A stretch of DNA of 64,000 nucleotides from Ruminiclostridium cellobioparum subsp. termitidis CT1112 (GCF_000350485.1 NZ_AORV01000031.1:124001-188000), one strand, 5' to 3'. Positions 9,237-17,811 are shown, counted from the stretch's first letter. Numbers and translations are program-made. Notes: a model not told the origin generated them from the letters alone.

Positions 9237-9476
9237 TTATGGTAACTGTTTCAAAAGGAACCTGGGATCAATATCAGGATTGCCCGGAATCAGCATTTTG
9301 GGGTCACAATTATAATTCGGAGAAATAAATGCCTTTTTATCTATAGTGTGATTGATCCCGGCGTTTTTTAAACTGTTTGCCTCATTTGAAATTTCAGCAA
9401 CACAAATTGATGGTAAAAAAACTGAAGTAATAGTAGTTAATGTAAAAGCACTTAATAAAATCTTGACTTTTTTCAT
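9237..9476 (-). CDS. Small exported peptide precursor
   Basis: 79 residues. MKKVKILLS followed by a hydrophobic core and a small-residue site near SICVA/E gives a clear signal peptide of about 27 residues. About 52 polar residues remain, with one Cys, and the end is Pro-rich (PGNPDIDPRF). AGGTGGG lies seven bases before the ATG, so translation is well supported. No family is recognised. It could be a secreted signalling peptide or a small cell-surface protein. It is monocistronic, with the CBS-GGDEF gene upstream on the same strand and the membrane GGDEF gene downstream. Confidence 0.7.
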   Translation of the reverse strand: MKKVKILLSAFTLTTITSVFLPSICVAEISNEANSLKNAGINHTIDKKAFISPNYNCDPKMLIPGNPDIDPRFLLKQLP

Positions 9477-9576
9477 AATTTCCCACCTCGAATACTTTTG
9501 ACGATGGATATTATAAAAAGTTCCAAATATAATAATAAATATTCAATAAAGAATAAATCAACCGGCTTTACCGGCC

Positions 9577-10443
9577 TTATATGGCCATTTCATCAATAGT
9601 TCCGCTGAATCCCAACACCAGATTTTCTTTTTCCTTTTTTGCCTTTGTGGAAGCAAGGCTTGCAAGATTAATGAGATTTGTAATGTTTTTGTACATATCC
9701 CCGTCTCTTGAATTGCACCTCTTCTTTCCTCCGGCAATTCCCGCTGAAATCCCGACATTTATATCACAAATAAAGTTATGCTGTCTGACCCTGTTCAACA
9801 CGGACTGTGCCAGTACCTCGCAGTCCTCTGCACATTTACCCGTTAAAAGGGCAAATTCATCACCGCCGTATCTGCAGAGGAATGTGTCTGCCGGCACACA
9901 CTCTTTAAGAATTTTGGAAATTTCCTTTAGAATGTTATCCCCTACGGTATGCCCATATTTTTTATTGATATATCCAAAGTTATTCACATCAAAAAATATG
10001 ATGGATATCTCTCCGCCCTGATCCAGGAGTTTTTGAGATTTATGTATAATGTAGCTGCTCTTATATAAGCCCGTCAGCATATCAACATGCTTGCCACTTT
10101 CAATGTCAACAGCACTTTTCATTATTACCCCGGTGACCTCATCCCCATGGGTAACAATAAGAATCTGGCTGCTCTCATCTTCAAAAAGTTCCTTTGCACT
10201 CCATACAGATTCGTTCTCATCAATATACTTGCATCTTCCCGACATGGCATCCAGTACAATCCTGTTGGGATGAGCCGTTATCAAATCATTCCTGGTCAGG
10301 ATTCCAACAATCTCTCCATTTTCAATGACCGGAAAACAGTCGTAATGATCTTTTTCTACTATCTTCTGAACCCGCCTGATTCCCCAAAAGGCATCAACCG
10401 TTGTATAGTCTTTTATCATAATTTCAAAAACTTTTCTTATCAT
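9577..10443 (-). CDS. CBS-pair protein with C-terminal GGDEF domain
   Basis: 288 residues, soluble. Two CBS motifs occupy about 8-120 (FPVIENGEIVGILTRNDLI and the second near ILIVTHGDEVTGVIMK). A GGDEF domain follows (about 125-270) with the catalytic RYGGDEF. The RxxD inhibitory site is absent. The likely role is cyclic di-GMP synthesis controlled by nucleotide binding to the CBS pair. Its ATG overlaps the stop of the preceding gene (ATGA), so the two are translationally coupled. Low activity or a GTP-sensing role is possible. Confidence 0.88.
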   Translation of the reverse strand: MIRKVFEIMIKDYTTVDAFWGIRRVQKIVEKDHYDCFPVIENGEIVGILTRNDLITAHPNRIVLDAMSGRCKYIDENESVWSAKELFEDESSQILIVTHGDEVTGVIMKSAVDIESGKHVDMLTGLYKSSYIIHKSQKLLDQGGEISIIFFDVNNFGYINKKYGHTVGDNILKEISKILKECVPADTFLCRYGGDEFALLTGKCAEDCEVLAQSVLNRVRQHNFICDINVGISAGIAGGKKRCNSRDGDMYKNITNLINLASLASTKAKKEKENLVLGFSGTIDEMAI

Positions 10444-10790
10444 AAATCTATTGCTTTGCTAACATGAAGCACAATATTCACCTGTGCTTTAACTATTGTT
10501 GCTTCGTTAGCAACCTGCTCCCCTTCCTCCAGCATAAGTCCAACCAGTTTCTCTTTCGGAAGCATGCTGAAAAGGGCTTTTCTCACAACCATTGCCTCTA
10601 TAACCGGATGGTCTACCTTTATAATTTCGTACTGTTCCGGAGACAATATATCTACCATACGTCTTGCTGCCTCCGGACCGATGGGTGCCCTCCTGCCCAC
10701 AAATAATACATCCTGCATGGGAGGCATCTCAAATTCGGACATACGCATGGTAATCTCAGCTTTTTTTGAACCATCTACGCTTTTCGACAT
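10440..10790 (-). CDS. Conserved-looking hypothetical protein coupled to CBS-GGDEF
   Basis: 116 residues, cytosolic, no signal peptide or membrane helix. I do not recognise a family. Visible features are MPPMQDVLFVGRRAPIGPE, a helix-rich middle containing RRMVDIL, and a hydrophobic-alternating end QVNIVLHVSKAIDL. AGAAGGA precedes the ATG. The four-base ATGA overlap with the downstream CBS-GGDEF gene suggests that they act together, perhaps as a regulator or partner of the cyclase; that is inference. Confidence 0.8.
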   Translation of the reverse strand: MSKSVDGSKKAEITMRMSEFEMPPMQDVLFVGRRAPIGPEAARRMVDILSPEQYEIIKVDHPVIEAMVVRKALFSMLPKEKLVGLMLEEGEQVANEATIVKAQVNIVLHVSKAIDL

Positions 10791-11046
10791 TTTTCATCCT
10801 TCTTCCGTTTATTTTACTTGGTATTTTATCACATTCTGGTTAATTATTCTATTCGAATAATATAATATTATATTTTCTGCAAACTTTAACTTTATATGCA
10901 ATTAATGTATAGTGCTGTAACAACATTGAAAGTTTTGAAAACATATCTGGAATACGCAGGTAGACTTAATCAAAATCCGCCATTTTCCCAACTGCAGATT
11001 GCTCCATACCTTTTCTGAATGAAGCATTACGTCCCCGATAAATATT

Positions 11047-11922
11047 TTATAAATATATTTCTTTAGCGTCTTTGGGTAAAACATGAACATCTTTTAAAAA
11101 TTTTAAACTGTTATTTGCCTCAGTTTCGTTATACTTAATATCCATAGTATAAGATATCTCTCTGGCAATATCATCAAATAAATCACACATGATAAAAACT
11201 GCCTCCCAAATATTTTTTATAACTCCTGAAGGGTAGGTTTTCAAGAATGCGTTCCAATTATTTTCTTCCAGCCATTTATACATATATTTGCCCGACTTCC
11301 CAATACTGACAGTGAAATTTGTTTTATATCCGATTTTCCAACCCAAAAGACGTATTAACTGCGGGCGTACAAATAAATTCAGCATGTCCATCACATATGG
11401 TACTTCTTCCCGCCACAAGCCTTTGGCTACATTATTAAGACACCACCAGAATTCATTGCATGTATCTAGAAATTGAATTTCTGTGGGTTTCTTTATCCAA
11501 TAATCCTCATCGGTTGCTTCCGGAATATTGGGCAGATATTTATCCTTATCAAGCAGTATCCTGCAAAGCCTGTCTTCTTTAATTCCTTTAAGTGCTTGGT
11601 TTAATGTACATACATGCAGATCAAGACGGTTTCCGTCAGCAAATTGAATCAGCCAGCCATAGCAATTTTCCATATCACTTGGATAATACGAATTTTCTTC
11701 AGGATACTGCATATACAACCGTTCACCGAATTGGTCGATCCACTGCCTGTCTTCACGAAATGATTTTGCTTCCTCGACAACATATACAATATCATAATCC
11801 TGAAAAATATCCTTTACAGCATTAGGATTAGTTCTTGAACCGTTCATAAAAACAGCACGAACTCGTTTATCCCTGTCGGCGATATTTAATATTAAATCAA
11901 ACATATCCTGCTCTGTACGCAT
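11047..11922 (-). CDS. Aminoglycoside 6-adenylyltransferase-like nucleotidyltransferase
   Basis: 291 residues from the ATG at 11922, which has AGGAGG seven bases upstream; the open frame extends further but without a ribosome site. The nucleotidyltransferase core GSRTNPNAVKDIFQDYDIVYVV (near 25-47, Gly-Ser and the DxD pair) and later NRLDLHV match the AadK/AadE family, which transfers AMP to the 6-OH of streptomycin. The helical C-terminal domain is present to full family length. A promoter inside the 192-bp repeat directly upstream should drive it. Resistance is not proven, since chromosomal members vary in activity. Confidence 0.88.
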   Translation of the reverse strand: MRTEQDMFDLILNIADRDKRVRAVFMNGSRTNPNAVKDIFQDYDIVYVVEEAKSFREDRQWIDQFGERLYMQYPEENSYYPSDMENCYGWLIQFADGNRLDLHVCTLNQALKGIKEDRLCRILLDKDKYLPNIPEATDEDYWIKKPTEIQFLDTCNEFWWCLNNVAKGLWREEVPYVMDMLNLFVRPQLIRLLGWKIGYKTNFTVSIGKSGKYMYKWLEENNWNAFLKTYPSGVIKNIWEAVFIMCDLFDDIAREISYTMDIKYNETEANNSLKFLKDVHVLPKDAKEIYL

Positions 11923-11962
11923 AGAACCTCCTGTTTTTATAACCCAGCCTCTTCCAGCTCTT

Positions 11963-12154
11963 TTTAATACACTAATAATATCAATAATCTTCCATATGGT
12001 CAAACAACTGGCAGACAAGCAAAAAGCCATAGTTCCATTGCGTTTCCCAAAAGTAAAAATTCCTTGATTTTTACTTTGCAATTTTCCTATGACTTCTGAT
12101 TAAACTTTTTTTATCTGCTGGCAAAACTCTTTTAGCCTGCAGTAAAACTCTTTT
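11963..12154. repeat. 192-bp direct repeat R1, left boundary of the immunity island
   Basis: Matches 16903-17094 over 192 bases without gaps and with three substitutions (11981, 12061 and 12063). It contains a minus-strand promoter. The spacing of the two copies is 4940 bases. Confidence 0.97.
11975..12003 (-). promoter_or_regulatory. Sigma-A-type promoter in R1 for the adenylyltransferase gene
   Basis: On the minus strand, TTGACC (11998-12003) and TATTAT (11975-11980) are separated by 17 bases. Transcription would start about 40 bases before the adenylyltransferase ATG. Confidence 0.7.
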
Positions 12155-12231
12155 ATCGTTATACATAGAACAGTTTCCAGTTATAGTTTGAAAGTAAAAG
12201 TTTAAATTCTTATTATATCTCTTTGTCTAAC

Positions 12232-12606
12232 TTATAAATAAGATTTTGTTCGCTTCATATCAGTAACCATATAAGGATTATCTTTCTTCATATTATCGAC
12301 AAGGATTGTTACTCTTGAATGGTCCGCTTTCAGTATCTCCAGTTCCCTTTGTGTAATTCCAACCAATTGTATAAATTCAACCCTGCCATGAACAGTATTA
12401 ATTCCATGACATTCAGTGTCATTTACAACAAGAAGTGCTGTAATATCAAATTCAATGCCTATATGAAGTGATGTACCATTACCAGCGATGTATTGCATTG
12501 TTTCAAAAAACTTTTTCTTTATGTATGTATATCGAGCGAGATTAGATAGCATGTCTATTGCCCATCTACAATCCTCAGCCAAATCTTCTTTAAGTTTTAT
12601 AGTCAT
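12232..12606 (-). CDS. SUFU (suppressor-of-fused) domain protein, probable immunity protein
   Basis: 124 residues. The second half carries the SUFU pattern (VEFIQLVGITQRELEIL, then a DNMKKDNPYMVTDMKRTKSY tail). Bacterial SUFU proteins are known mostly as immunity proteins to polymorphic toxins. At this length it covers only part of a full SUFU domain (about 170 residues), so it may be N-terminally shortened. GAGGT stands seven bases before the ATG. It is last in the island operon, after a broken gene. No toxin gene is present in the window. Confidence 0.7.
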   Translation of the reverse strand: MTIKLKEDLAEDCRWAIDMLSNLARYTYIKKKFFETMQYIAGNGTSLHIGIEFDITALLVVNDTECHGINTVHGRVEFIQLVGITQRELEILKADHSRVTILVDNMKKDNPYMVTDMKRTKSYL

Positions 12607-12615
12607 TTCATAACC

Positions 12616-12951
12616 TCATTTGCTCCATTCAACACCAACAATTGATGTCTTAGAAATAATTCCTTCAAAATTCCATTTATCTCCCTCATAACTTTGCGGC
12701 CCAGTGACATGACACTCATATCCAATTCGCCGGCTATGTATTAGCGCATTAAATATATCATCCTTTATATCCGTACTACCGAGTTCAGAGACAAAATCAA
12801 CCTCATATAAACTCTCGTCCTTCCAATAAGGTTCACAACTTGTTAATTCAATTTTAGAGCCTATTCCGCCCTTAAATCCTTTAAGGATTTTTAGTGTTTT
12901 ATCCTTTGAATTTACTTTAAAATAGGCACGTCAATTAATTTCCTTAAACAT
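12616..12951 (-). pseudogene. Immunity-like gene with an in-frame TGA at codon 7
   Basis: An ATG at 12951 with an AGGAG site (overlapping the end of the Imm63-like gene) opens a frame of MFKEIN, then TGA (12931-12933), then about 104 further codons to a TGA at 12616. The downstream part has no ATG, GTG or TTG that could restart translation, and its content (GFKGGIGSKIELTSCEP, GYECHVTGPQSYEGDKW) looks like real protein. A single TGG-to-TGA change would explain it. I do not recognise the family. Read-through cannot be ruled out. Confidence 0.7.
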
Positions 12952-13615
12952 TTCTTATCTCCTGCCTTTTGAGCAAGCTATAATATTTCTCATAAGCATA
13001 TAAAACATTCTTTAACCACAAATCATATTGCATCAATCTTAAAATACGCTCCCGTACAAGATTCATAGATTTAGGAACATTATTCATGCCTCCTCCTGGG
13101 GTATCAGTATATTTCTTCTGAATTATATAATCTATATCATCTAATGCCCGTCCAATGCATTTTTCAGGATATTTCTTCTTATATTCCTGTACTATCCTCC
13201 GATATTCTTCGAATAAATCAAGATAAATGTGGATTTTATCATCATATGATTGCTTTACAAACTTTCTTGCAGGGTTTATATATTGATAACATTTTTCCAT
13301 AACCTCATGTGTTTGTCTTAAATTGCTTTCAAATTTATGCCTATGGTTTAATTCGTATCGAAAAGCGTAATCCCAAATAGCCTGTTCAACGAAATAGTCC
13401 ACCATTTCATCACTGCTTTGGGCAATCCGTACTTCTCTGACATTTCCCCGTTCATTAACAATCTTATAATAACCATCTGTTCTTGTTTCGTATGTAGTAA
13501 TAGGGTCACTATATATAAAAGTAGAAATTTTTATATCCTCTTCCTTAGAAAATGGGATTCGTTCAATAACTTTTCGTGCCTTTACAGCAATTTGTTCTAT
13601 CAAATCATCTTTCAC
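12944..13615 (-). CDS. Imm63-like immunity protein
   Basis: 223 residues, mostly helical, cytosolic. The central part (VDYFVEQAIWDYAFRYELNHRH, then FESNLRQTHEVMEKCYQYINP) resembles the Imm63 family of polymorphic-toxin immunity proteins. GAGGTGAT precedes the start. The following broken gene overlaps its end by eight bases. It sits within a run of unrelated small genes of immunity type, which supports the call. Family assignment was made by eye and is moderate. Confidence 0.6.
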   Translation of the reverse strand: MKDDLIEQIAVKARKVIERIPFSKEEDIKISTFIYSDPITTYETRTDGYYKIVNERGNVREVRIAQSSDEMVDYFVEQAIWDYAFRYELNHRHKFESNLRQTHEVMEKCYQYINPARKFVKQSYDDKIHIYLDLFEEYRRIVQEYKKKYPEKCIGRALDDIDYIIQKKYTDTPGGGMNNVPKSMNLVRERILRLMQYDLWLKNVLYAYEKYYSLLKRQEIRNV

Positions 13616-13657
13616 TACTTATCACCTCTGCAAATATTAATTCCAACTTCTTACACG

Positions 13658-13785
13658 TTATACTATGACTAACCTCTTCCAATTATCAGGAACAAATAAC
13701 CATAAACCTGGATTTACACATTTATTTCCTGCTATATAATCTTACATTCTGCCTCTATCCAAATGGAGATTGTTTCTTTTTCCAT
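13658..13785 (-). pseudogene. Short frameshifted gene remnant
   Basis: A good GGGGAG site leads to an ATG at 13785. The first 17 codons (MEKETISIWIEAECKII) end at TAG, while another frame continues from there with AGNKCVNPGLWLFVPDNWKR to a TAA at 13658, just before the Imm63-like gene. One indel joins the two, giving a protein of about 42 residues. This looks like a decayed small island gene. Family unknown. Confidence 0.45.
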
Positions 13786-13828
13786 AATCTTTCTCCCCTA
13801 TCAACCAAGAAAATATTTATTCTATTTT

Positions 13829-14770
13829 TTAATATATATTAACAATGTCTTTTAAATCAGCATAATACAACTTGGTTTCCACCCTTAGAAGCAGTCTTGA
13901 CCCTCTACAATCAATGTTATTTGCTATAATTGTTTCATTCTTTTCATTAATTAGATTAATAATTTTCTTTTCCTTTAACTTGTCCCCTTTTACAAACTCT
14001 AACAAGTGATATTCATCTCGATTATTATAACCGCCTCGAAACAAAACGTATTTATCATAAACTAAGAACCCATCAGCACCTGAAAGATTTGGATTGTAAT
14101 AATCAATATGTCCTCCAATACTTCTTCCAAGTAAAAATTCATCGTAATAATAAAACCATACTTCTTTATCATTTACTACATTTAGAGCATAGCAATCGCA
14201 TATAAAGTTATCCCCTGAATTATTATAGGAATATTCTGGTTTGCCCTCCTGATTCCATGCCCTTAGACCGCATGCACCCACAGGATTATCCCATCCGTAA
14301 TTTCCAAATACCCCTTCATCAAAGTAACTTGTCCATATTATATTCTTTTCTGTGACTTTGAGGTCTTGTATTCCATCACCCAGTAGAAATTCATTAATTA
14401 ATACTCCACTCGTGTCAAAAATTTTACCGTTTAAATCGTATCTATTTTGACCATAGTACTTTGACCTTGCACAAACAAGCAGTAACATATCATTCCCTAT
14501 TGGTTGCACAAAATGGTAGTTCCACTTTTGGTTATCAATATTTATTGTAAATACATTATCCCATTTCAAAATTATTACTTTATAGTTTTGGCAAGTGGTT
14601 GTTTGGGTCTGAGGAAACATTCCATCTATACGAGGTGGAACGTTATTTACTACTAAGATATAGTAATCATTATCTGCACCTATTGATATATTAACTATTT
14701 CATAATCCTCTAAATATTCTCTTAATTCACATATTGGATTAACTCTATATTTAACATTGTTAAAAAACAT
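13829..14770 (-). CDS. Propeller-like hypothetical protein of the island
   Basis: 313 residues, no signal peptide, rich in Tyr, Trp and Asn. Repeated strand-like blocks (NISIGADNDYYILVV, KWNYHFVQPIGNDMLLLV, NIIWTSYFDEGVFGNYGW, CYALNVVNDKEVWFYYYDE) suggest a beta-propeller. I recall proteins of this look in immunity loci, but no function is established. CAGGAGG-type spacing is seen before the ATG (AGGAGG at about 14775). It is co-directional with the NADAR gene 39 bases upstream. Confidence 0.75.
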   Translation of the reverse strand: MFFNNVKYRVNPICELREYLEDYEIVNISIGADNDYYILVVNNVPPRIDGMFPQTQTTTCQNYKVIILKWDNVFTINIDNQKWNYHFVQPIGNDMLLLVCARSKYYGQNRYDLNGKIFDTSGVLINEFLLGDGIQDLKVTEKNIIWTSYFDEGVFGNYGWDNPVGACGLRAWNQEGKPEYSYNNSGDNFICDCYALNVVNDKEVWFYYYDEFLLGRSIGGHIDYYNPNLSGADGFLVYDKYVLFRGGYNNRDEYHLLEFVKGDKLKEKKIINLINEKNETIIANNIDCRGSRLLLRVETKLYYADLKDIVNIY

Positions 14771-14809
14771 TTAGACCTCCTGATGAAAAACGCTTTCGTC
14801 CTTAGAGTA

Positions 14810-15685
14810 TCAATCAAATTCTTCGTGCAACTCATTTAAATTCAATTTATAATGATTTTTATATATACGAGCAATCTCGTCTCTCACTTCCATTAAGGCA
14901 AATCCCAATAGGTTTTGCCCTTTCCATTCAAACGGGTTCTCTACTTTCTCATCATCAGCAATCATTCCGATACCCCAGATTTTATCATAAGGGCTTGCTT
15001 CAACAAGAACTTTATTTTTTGTTTGCAGCAGGAACTGCTTTATATCTTCATTCTGAGTAAATTTTGCATAATTACCATTCAGAATAATAGAGTAACGTTT
15101 CTTCTCCCAGATGTCATCCTTGAAGTTCTTAACTTTACGCCCTAATTCTTTTATTTGTTTTGGGTCAGTACTATCCATTATCTTTTTTAAAACTTCAGTA
15201 TCTTGAAAGAGTCTTGCTTTCTCTGCCATCATATACTGTTCCATGCAACAGTATTTATCTATGTTTATAATAAAATCCGATTTCCACCATTGACTAAAAC
15301 AGGATTTTGTTATGCTGCCATCTTTAGATGGTTGATGGCCCCAAAAGAATACATACTCTATGTCTATGTCCCGCTTATATTTATCACATAGACTGTCAAG
15401 TGTGTACGTCATCTTGCCATCTTTGTTCCAAAGAAGGTAGTCATCATCATAATAATCTTCATTCGTGTATTCCTCTTCGTACCAGCCATGCCAGCCTACA
15501 GGTGTTGGAAACATATCTTGATACTGTTTTTGTTCTTCTTTACTAAGAGAAGAATACCAATTCCCAAACTCGTATGCAAAGTTTTCACCGTACCCCATTC
15601 TCCAACCAATACTGTATCTACCGATATGAGGATACATAAACCATAAAGGCGCCATTGGGTTGTTGATATCATATTTTATGTTCAT
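14810..15685 (-). CDS. NADAR-domain protein with an extra N-terminal domain
   Basis: 291 residues. The NADAR fold fills about 112-270: FFWGHQP, CFSQWW, the CMEQYMMAEKARLF helix, the IKELGRKVKNF stretch, KFTQNEDIKQFLLQT and LVEASPYDKIWGIGM, all conserved in this NAD/ADP-ribose-linked family. NADAR enzymes remove ADP-ribose from modified nucleic acid bases and occur in DarT-type toxin-antitoxin and phage-defence settings. The first 110 residues (Trp/Tyr/Gly-rich, including WRMGYGENFAYEFGNWY and PVGWHGWYEEE) are an added domain I do not recognise. Its place in an immunity island fits a protective role. Confidence 0.85.
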   Translation of the reverse strand: MNIKYDINNPMAPLWFMYPHIGRYSIGWRMGYGENFAYEFGNWYSSLSKEEQKQYQDMFPTPVGWHGWYEEEYTNEDYYDDDYLLWNKDGKMTYTLDSLCDKYKRDIDIEYVFFWGHQPSKDGSITKSCFSQWWKSDFIINIDKYCCMEQYMMAEKARLFQDTEVLKKIMDSTDPKQIKELGRKVKNFKDDIWEKKRYSIILNGNYAKFTQNEDIKQFLLQTKNKVLVEASPYDKIWGIGMIADDEKVENPFEWKGQNLLGFALMEVRDEIARIYKNHYKLNLNELHEEFD

Positions 15686-15748
15686 AAATTCTCCCAGGAT
15701 TATAAACTATTCTGAATTATAATCTGCCATGCAATACAAGGCAAAAAA

Positions 15749-16432
15749 CTAATTCATTAATCTGTTCTGTGCTTCCTTGAGCACATTGTTAAATGAATCT
15801 CTTATAACCTCAATTTTATAATCTTCAGTAATACATTCAAATAACTCGTCATGAAATAGTAGGACGATATGCTTTTTAACATCCCAACTCTCTTCATTGT
15901 AGTATGAATGTACGCTGCTTATTTTCATCTCATGCTTTAACCATTCTGAGTTTTCAATAATATGTGCTCCATAAGGAACAAGTCCCTTTCCCCATAATGG
16001 ATGTCCATTTATTACTTCGTCATTGGCACCACCAAATTTTATTGAATAACATCTTATAAATTCAATTAACGCTAATGGTAGTATATCGTCACTACTACTA
16101 TCTATTACATTAGTATAAGTTCCATCCCAATTAGGGTCTATTTCATTAATATAGTATATTAAAAAAGCCCTACCACCTGCTGAGATAACATATGGGCATG
16201 GCGCACCTGTATCCCATTTTACGTTCCATTCTATAGGTATAGCAGTTTCTTCACCTTTCTCCAGTGAAAGTTGCCTTTGTAACATCAAGTTTTCTTCTTT
16301 TGCAGCGGTATATTCCTCCATTTCACCGCCTTTATGTTTTGGAGCAAGGGCTTTAACTGCATTTTCTAACCTAAGATTAGATCCTTTAAGTTTTTTCTCT
16401 ATTTCAGACAAATTTGATTTTTTAAATAACAT
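15749..16432 (-). CDS. Hypothetical immunity-type protein
   Basis: 227 residues, cytosolic. Residues 5-65 are charged and partly coiled-coil-like; the rest is alpha/beta with PYVISAGGRAFLIYYI and HIVLLFHDELFECITEDYK. The latter resembles motifs I have seen in small proteins of toxin-immunity loci, but I cannot name the family. It lies between the NADAR gene and a small membrane-protein gene in the same direction, so probably one operon driven from repeat R2. Confidence 0.7.
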   Translation of the reverse strand: MLFKKSNLSEIEKKLKGSNLRLENAVKALAPKHKGGEMEEYTAAKEENLMLQRQLSLEKGEETAIPIEWNVKWDTGAPCPYVISAGGRAFLIYYINEIDPNWDGTYTNVIDSSSDDILPLALIEFIRCYSIKFGGANDEVINGHPLWGKGLVPYGAHIIENSEWLKHEMKISSVHSYYNEESWDVKKHIVLLFHDELFECITEDYKIEVIRDSFNNVLKEAQNRLMN

Positions 16433-16458
16433 AATAATTTCCTCTTTTGCTCTGAAGA

Positions 16459-16878
16459 TTATTCTTTTTCCTTTTCAAAAATTTTTTTCATAGTTGCCAT
16501 AGCGTATATAGTACTTGACTCTTCTCTCAACCATGTATTACCGTCGTTTACTGAATGCAAGACTATTAAAGACTTTGTGTTGATTATATAAATTGTAATA
16601 TTTAATATTTTTGTTAATATAAATAACGTCAGAAATGTTATGCCCAATACATCAGCAAGGTTTATAACAACATTAAAAATTATAGTAATTATATATAATT
16701 TACTTGAATTAATTGATTTGTACAATTCGGGTGAAATACTACTACCTTGAGGCACTTCACTTTTAATACTCTCAAATATATTATTAATGATATTGGCTTG
16801 AATTATTGGAACAACAAATAGCAAAAACATTAGAAGTATTATCAATAGAATAGGTCTTAGATTATTCTTTCTATCCAC
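16459..16878 (-). CDS. Small two-helix membrane protein
   Basis: 139 residues. Hydrophobic segments at about 8-30 and 62-96 (possibly two helices in the second) flank a polar loop; the C-terminal 40 residues are charged. No family is recognised. It is the first gene after repeat R2, about 40 bases from the predicted transcription start, so it would be the promoter-proximal gene of the island operon. Confidence 0.65.
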   Translation of the reverse strand: MDRKNNLRPILLIILLMFLLFVVPIIQANIINNIFESIKSEVPQGSSISPELYKSINSSKLYIITIIFNVVINLADVLGITFLTLFILTKILNITIYIINTKSLIVLHSVNDGNTWLREESSTIYAMATMKKIFEKEKE

Positions 16879-16902
16879 TTAATCCCCCTGTAAACAAACC
16901 TC

Positions 16903-17094
16903 TTTAATACACTAATAATACCAATAATCTTCCATATGGTCAAACAACTGGCAGACAAGCAAAAAGCCATAGTTCCATTGCGTTTCCCAAAAGTAAAAAT
17001 CCTTTGATTTTTACTTTGCAATTTTCCTATGACTTCTGATTAAACTTTTTTTATCTGCTGGCAAAACTCTTTTAGCCTGCAGTAAAACTCTTTT
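16903..17094. repeat. 192-bp direct repeat R2, right boundary of the immunity island
   Basis: 98% identical to 11963-12154 (three substitutions, no gaps). It begins 24 bases after the recR stop codon in the direction of transcription. Confidence 0.97.
16915..16943 (-). promoter_or_regulatory. Sigma-A-type promoter in R2 for the island operon
   Basis: TTGACC and TATTAT on the minus strand, 17 bases apart, at positions equivalent to the R1 promoter. It would read into the membrane-protein gene at 16878. Confidence 0.7.
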
Positions 17095-17118
17095 TTGCCG
17101 TAACTCCGGAACTGACTG

Positions 17119-17718
17119 CTATATCTCCCGCCTGCCTTCCAGGGCCTTTGCCAGCGTAACCTCATCAGCGTATTCAAGATCTCCTCCCACCGGGATTCCG
17201 TGGGCTATCCGGGTAGTTTTTATACCCAGTGGCTTAATCAGCTTTGAAATGTACATGGCAGTTGCTTCCCCCTCCACATTGGGGTTGGTGGCTAAAATTA
17301 CTTCCTTGACCTGCCCGTCTCCCAGTCTTCTGATCAGCTCTTTTATACGAATTTCTTCCGGTCCTATGCCCAGCATGGGAGAAATTGCCCCGTGCAGGAC
17401 ATGATACAAACCTTTGAACTCCCTGGTGCGTTCCATGGCCACAACATCCCTTGCATCCTGTACAACGCAGATAGCGGATTTGTCCCTGGAGTTGCCGCTG
17501 CACAAAGGGCATGGGTCGGTATCGGTCAAATTGCTGCAAACCGAACAGTATTTTGTTTTTTGCTTTGCATCCAGTATTGAATTAGCCAGTCCCTGAACCT
17601 TTTCCATCGGCATGTTAATAACATGAAAAGCCAGTCTTTGTGCAGACTTGTGTCCAATACCGGGCAGCTTCTGAAATTCCTCTACAAGTTTTGCAACAGG
17701 AACTGCGAAATAATCCAT
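17119..17718 (-). CDS. recR: Recombination mediator RecR
   Basis: 199 residues, full length. Helix-hairpin-helix near residues 8-40 ([15 protein letters not shown]), a C4 zinc motif CSVC...CPLC (near 58-75), and a Toprim domain (about 80-175) with VVQDARDV and [16 protein letters not shown]. RecR loads RecA with RecF and RecO at gaps and breaks. Gene order dnaX - ybaB - recR is conserved in Firmicutes. A four-Cys finger and the Walker-B-like Toprim residues are intact. Confidence 0.97.
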   Translation of the reverse strand: MDYFAVPVAKLVEEFQKLPGIGHKSAQRLAFHVINMPMEKVQGLANSILDAKQKTKYCSVCSNLTDTDPCPLCSGNSRDKSAICVVQDARDVVAMERTREFKGLYHVLHGAISPMLGIGPEEIRIKELIRRLGDGQVKEVILATNPNVEGEATAMYISKLIKPLGIKTTRIAHGIPVGGDLEYADEVTLAKALEGRREI

Positions 17719-17811
17719 TTTACCCTCCGTGCTCCCGGTGTACTTTATAGTGCACCAATATGATGGTTATATGACATTTTATTGTGCATAAAAATAATTT
17801 CAACAGCTAAC

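Noticed and set aside
10902-11090. 62-codon frame before the adenylyltransferase end
   Set aside because: No ribosome site, overlaps the end of a real gene and has no protein character.
12931-12933. Selenocysteine codon in the broken immunity gene
   Set aside because: No SECIS-like hairpin stood out after the TGA, and the position near the N-terminus is unusual; simple mutation is more likely.
17234-17580. Frames on both strands within recR
   Set aside because: Shadows of a well-supported gene.
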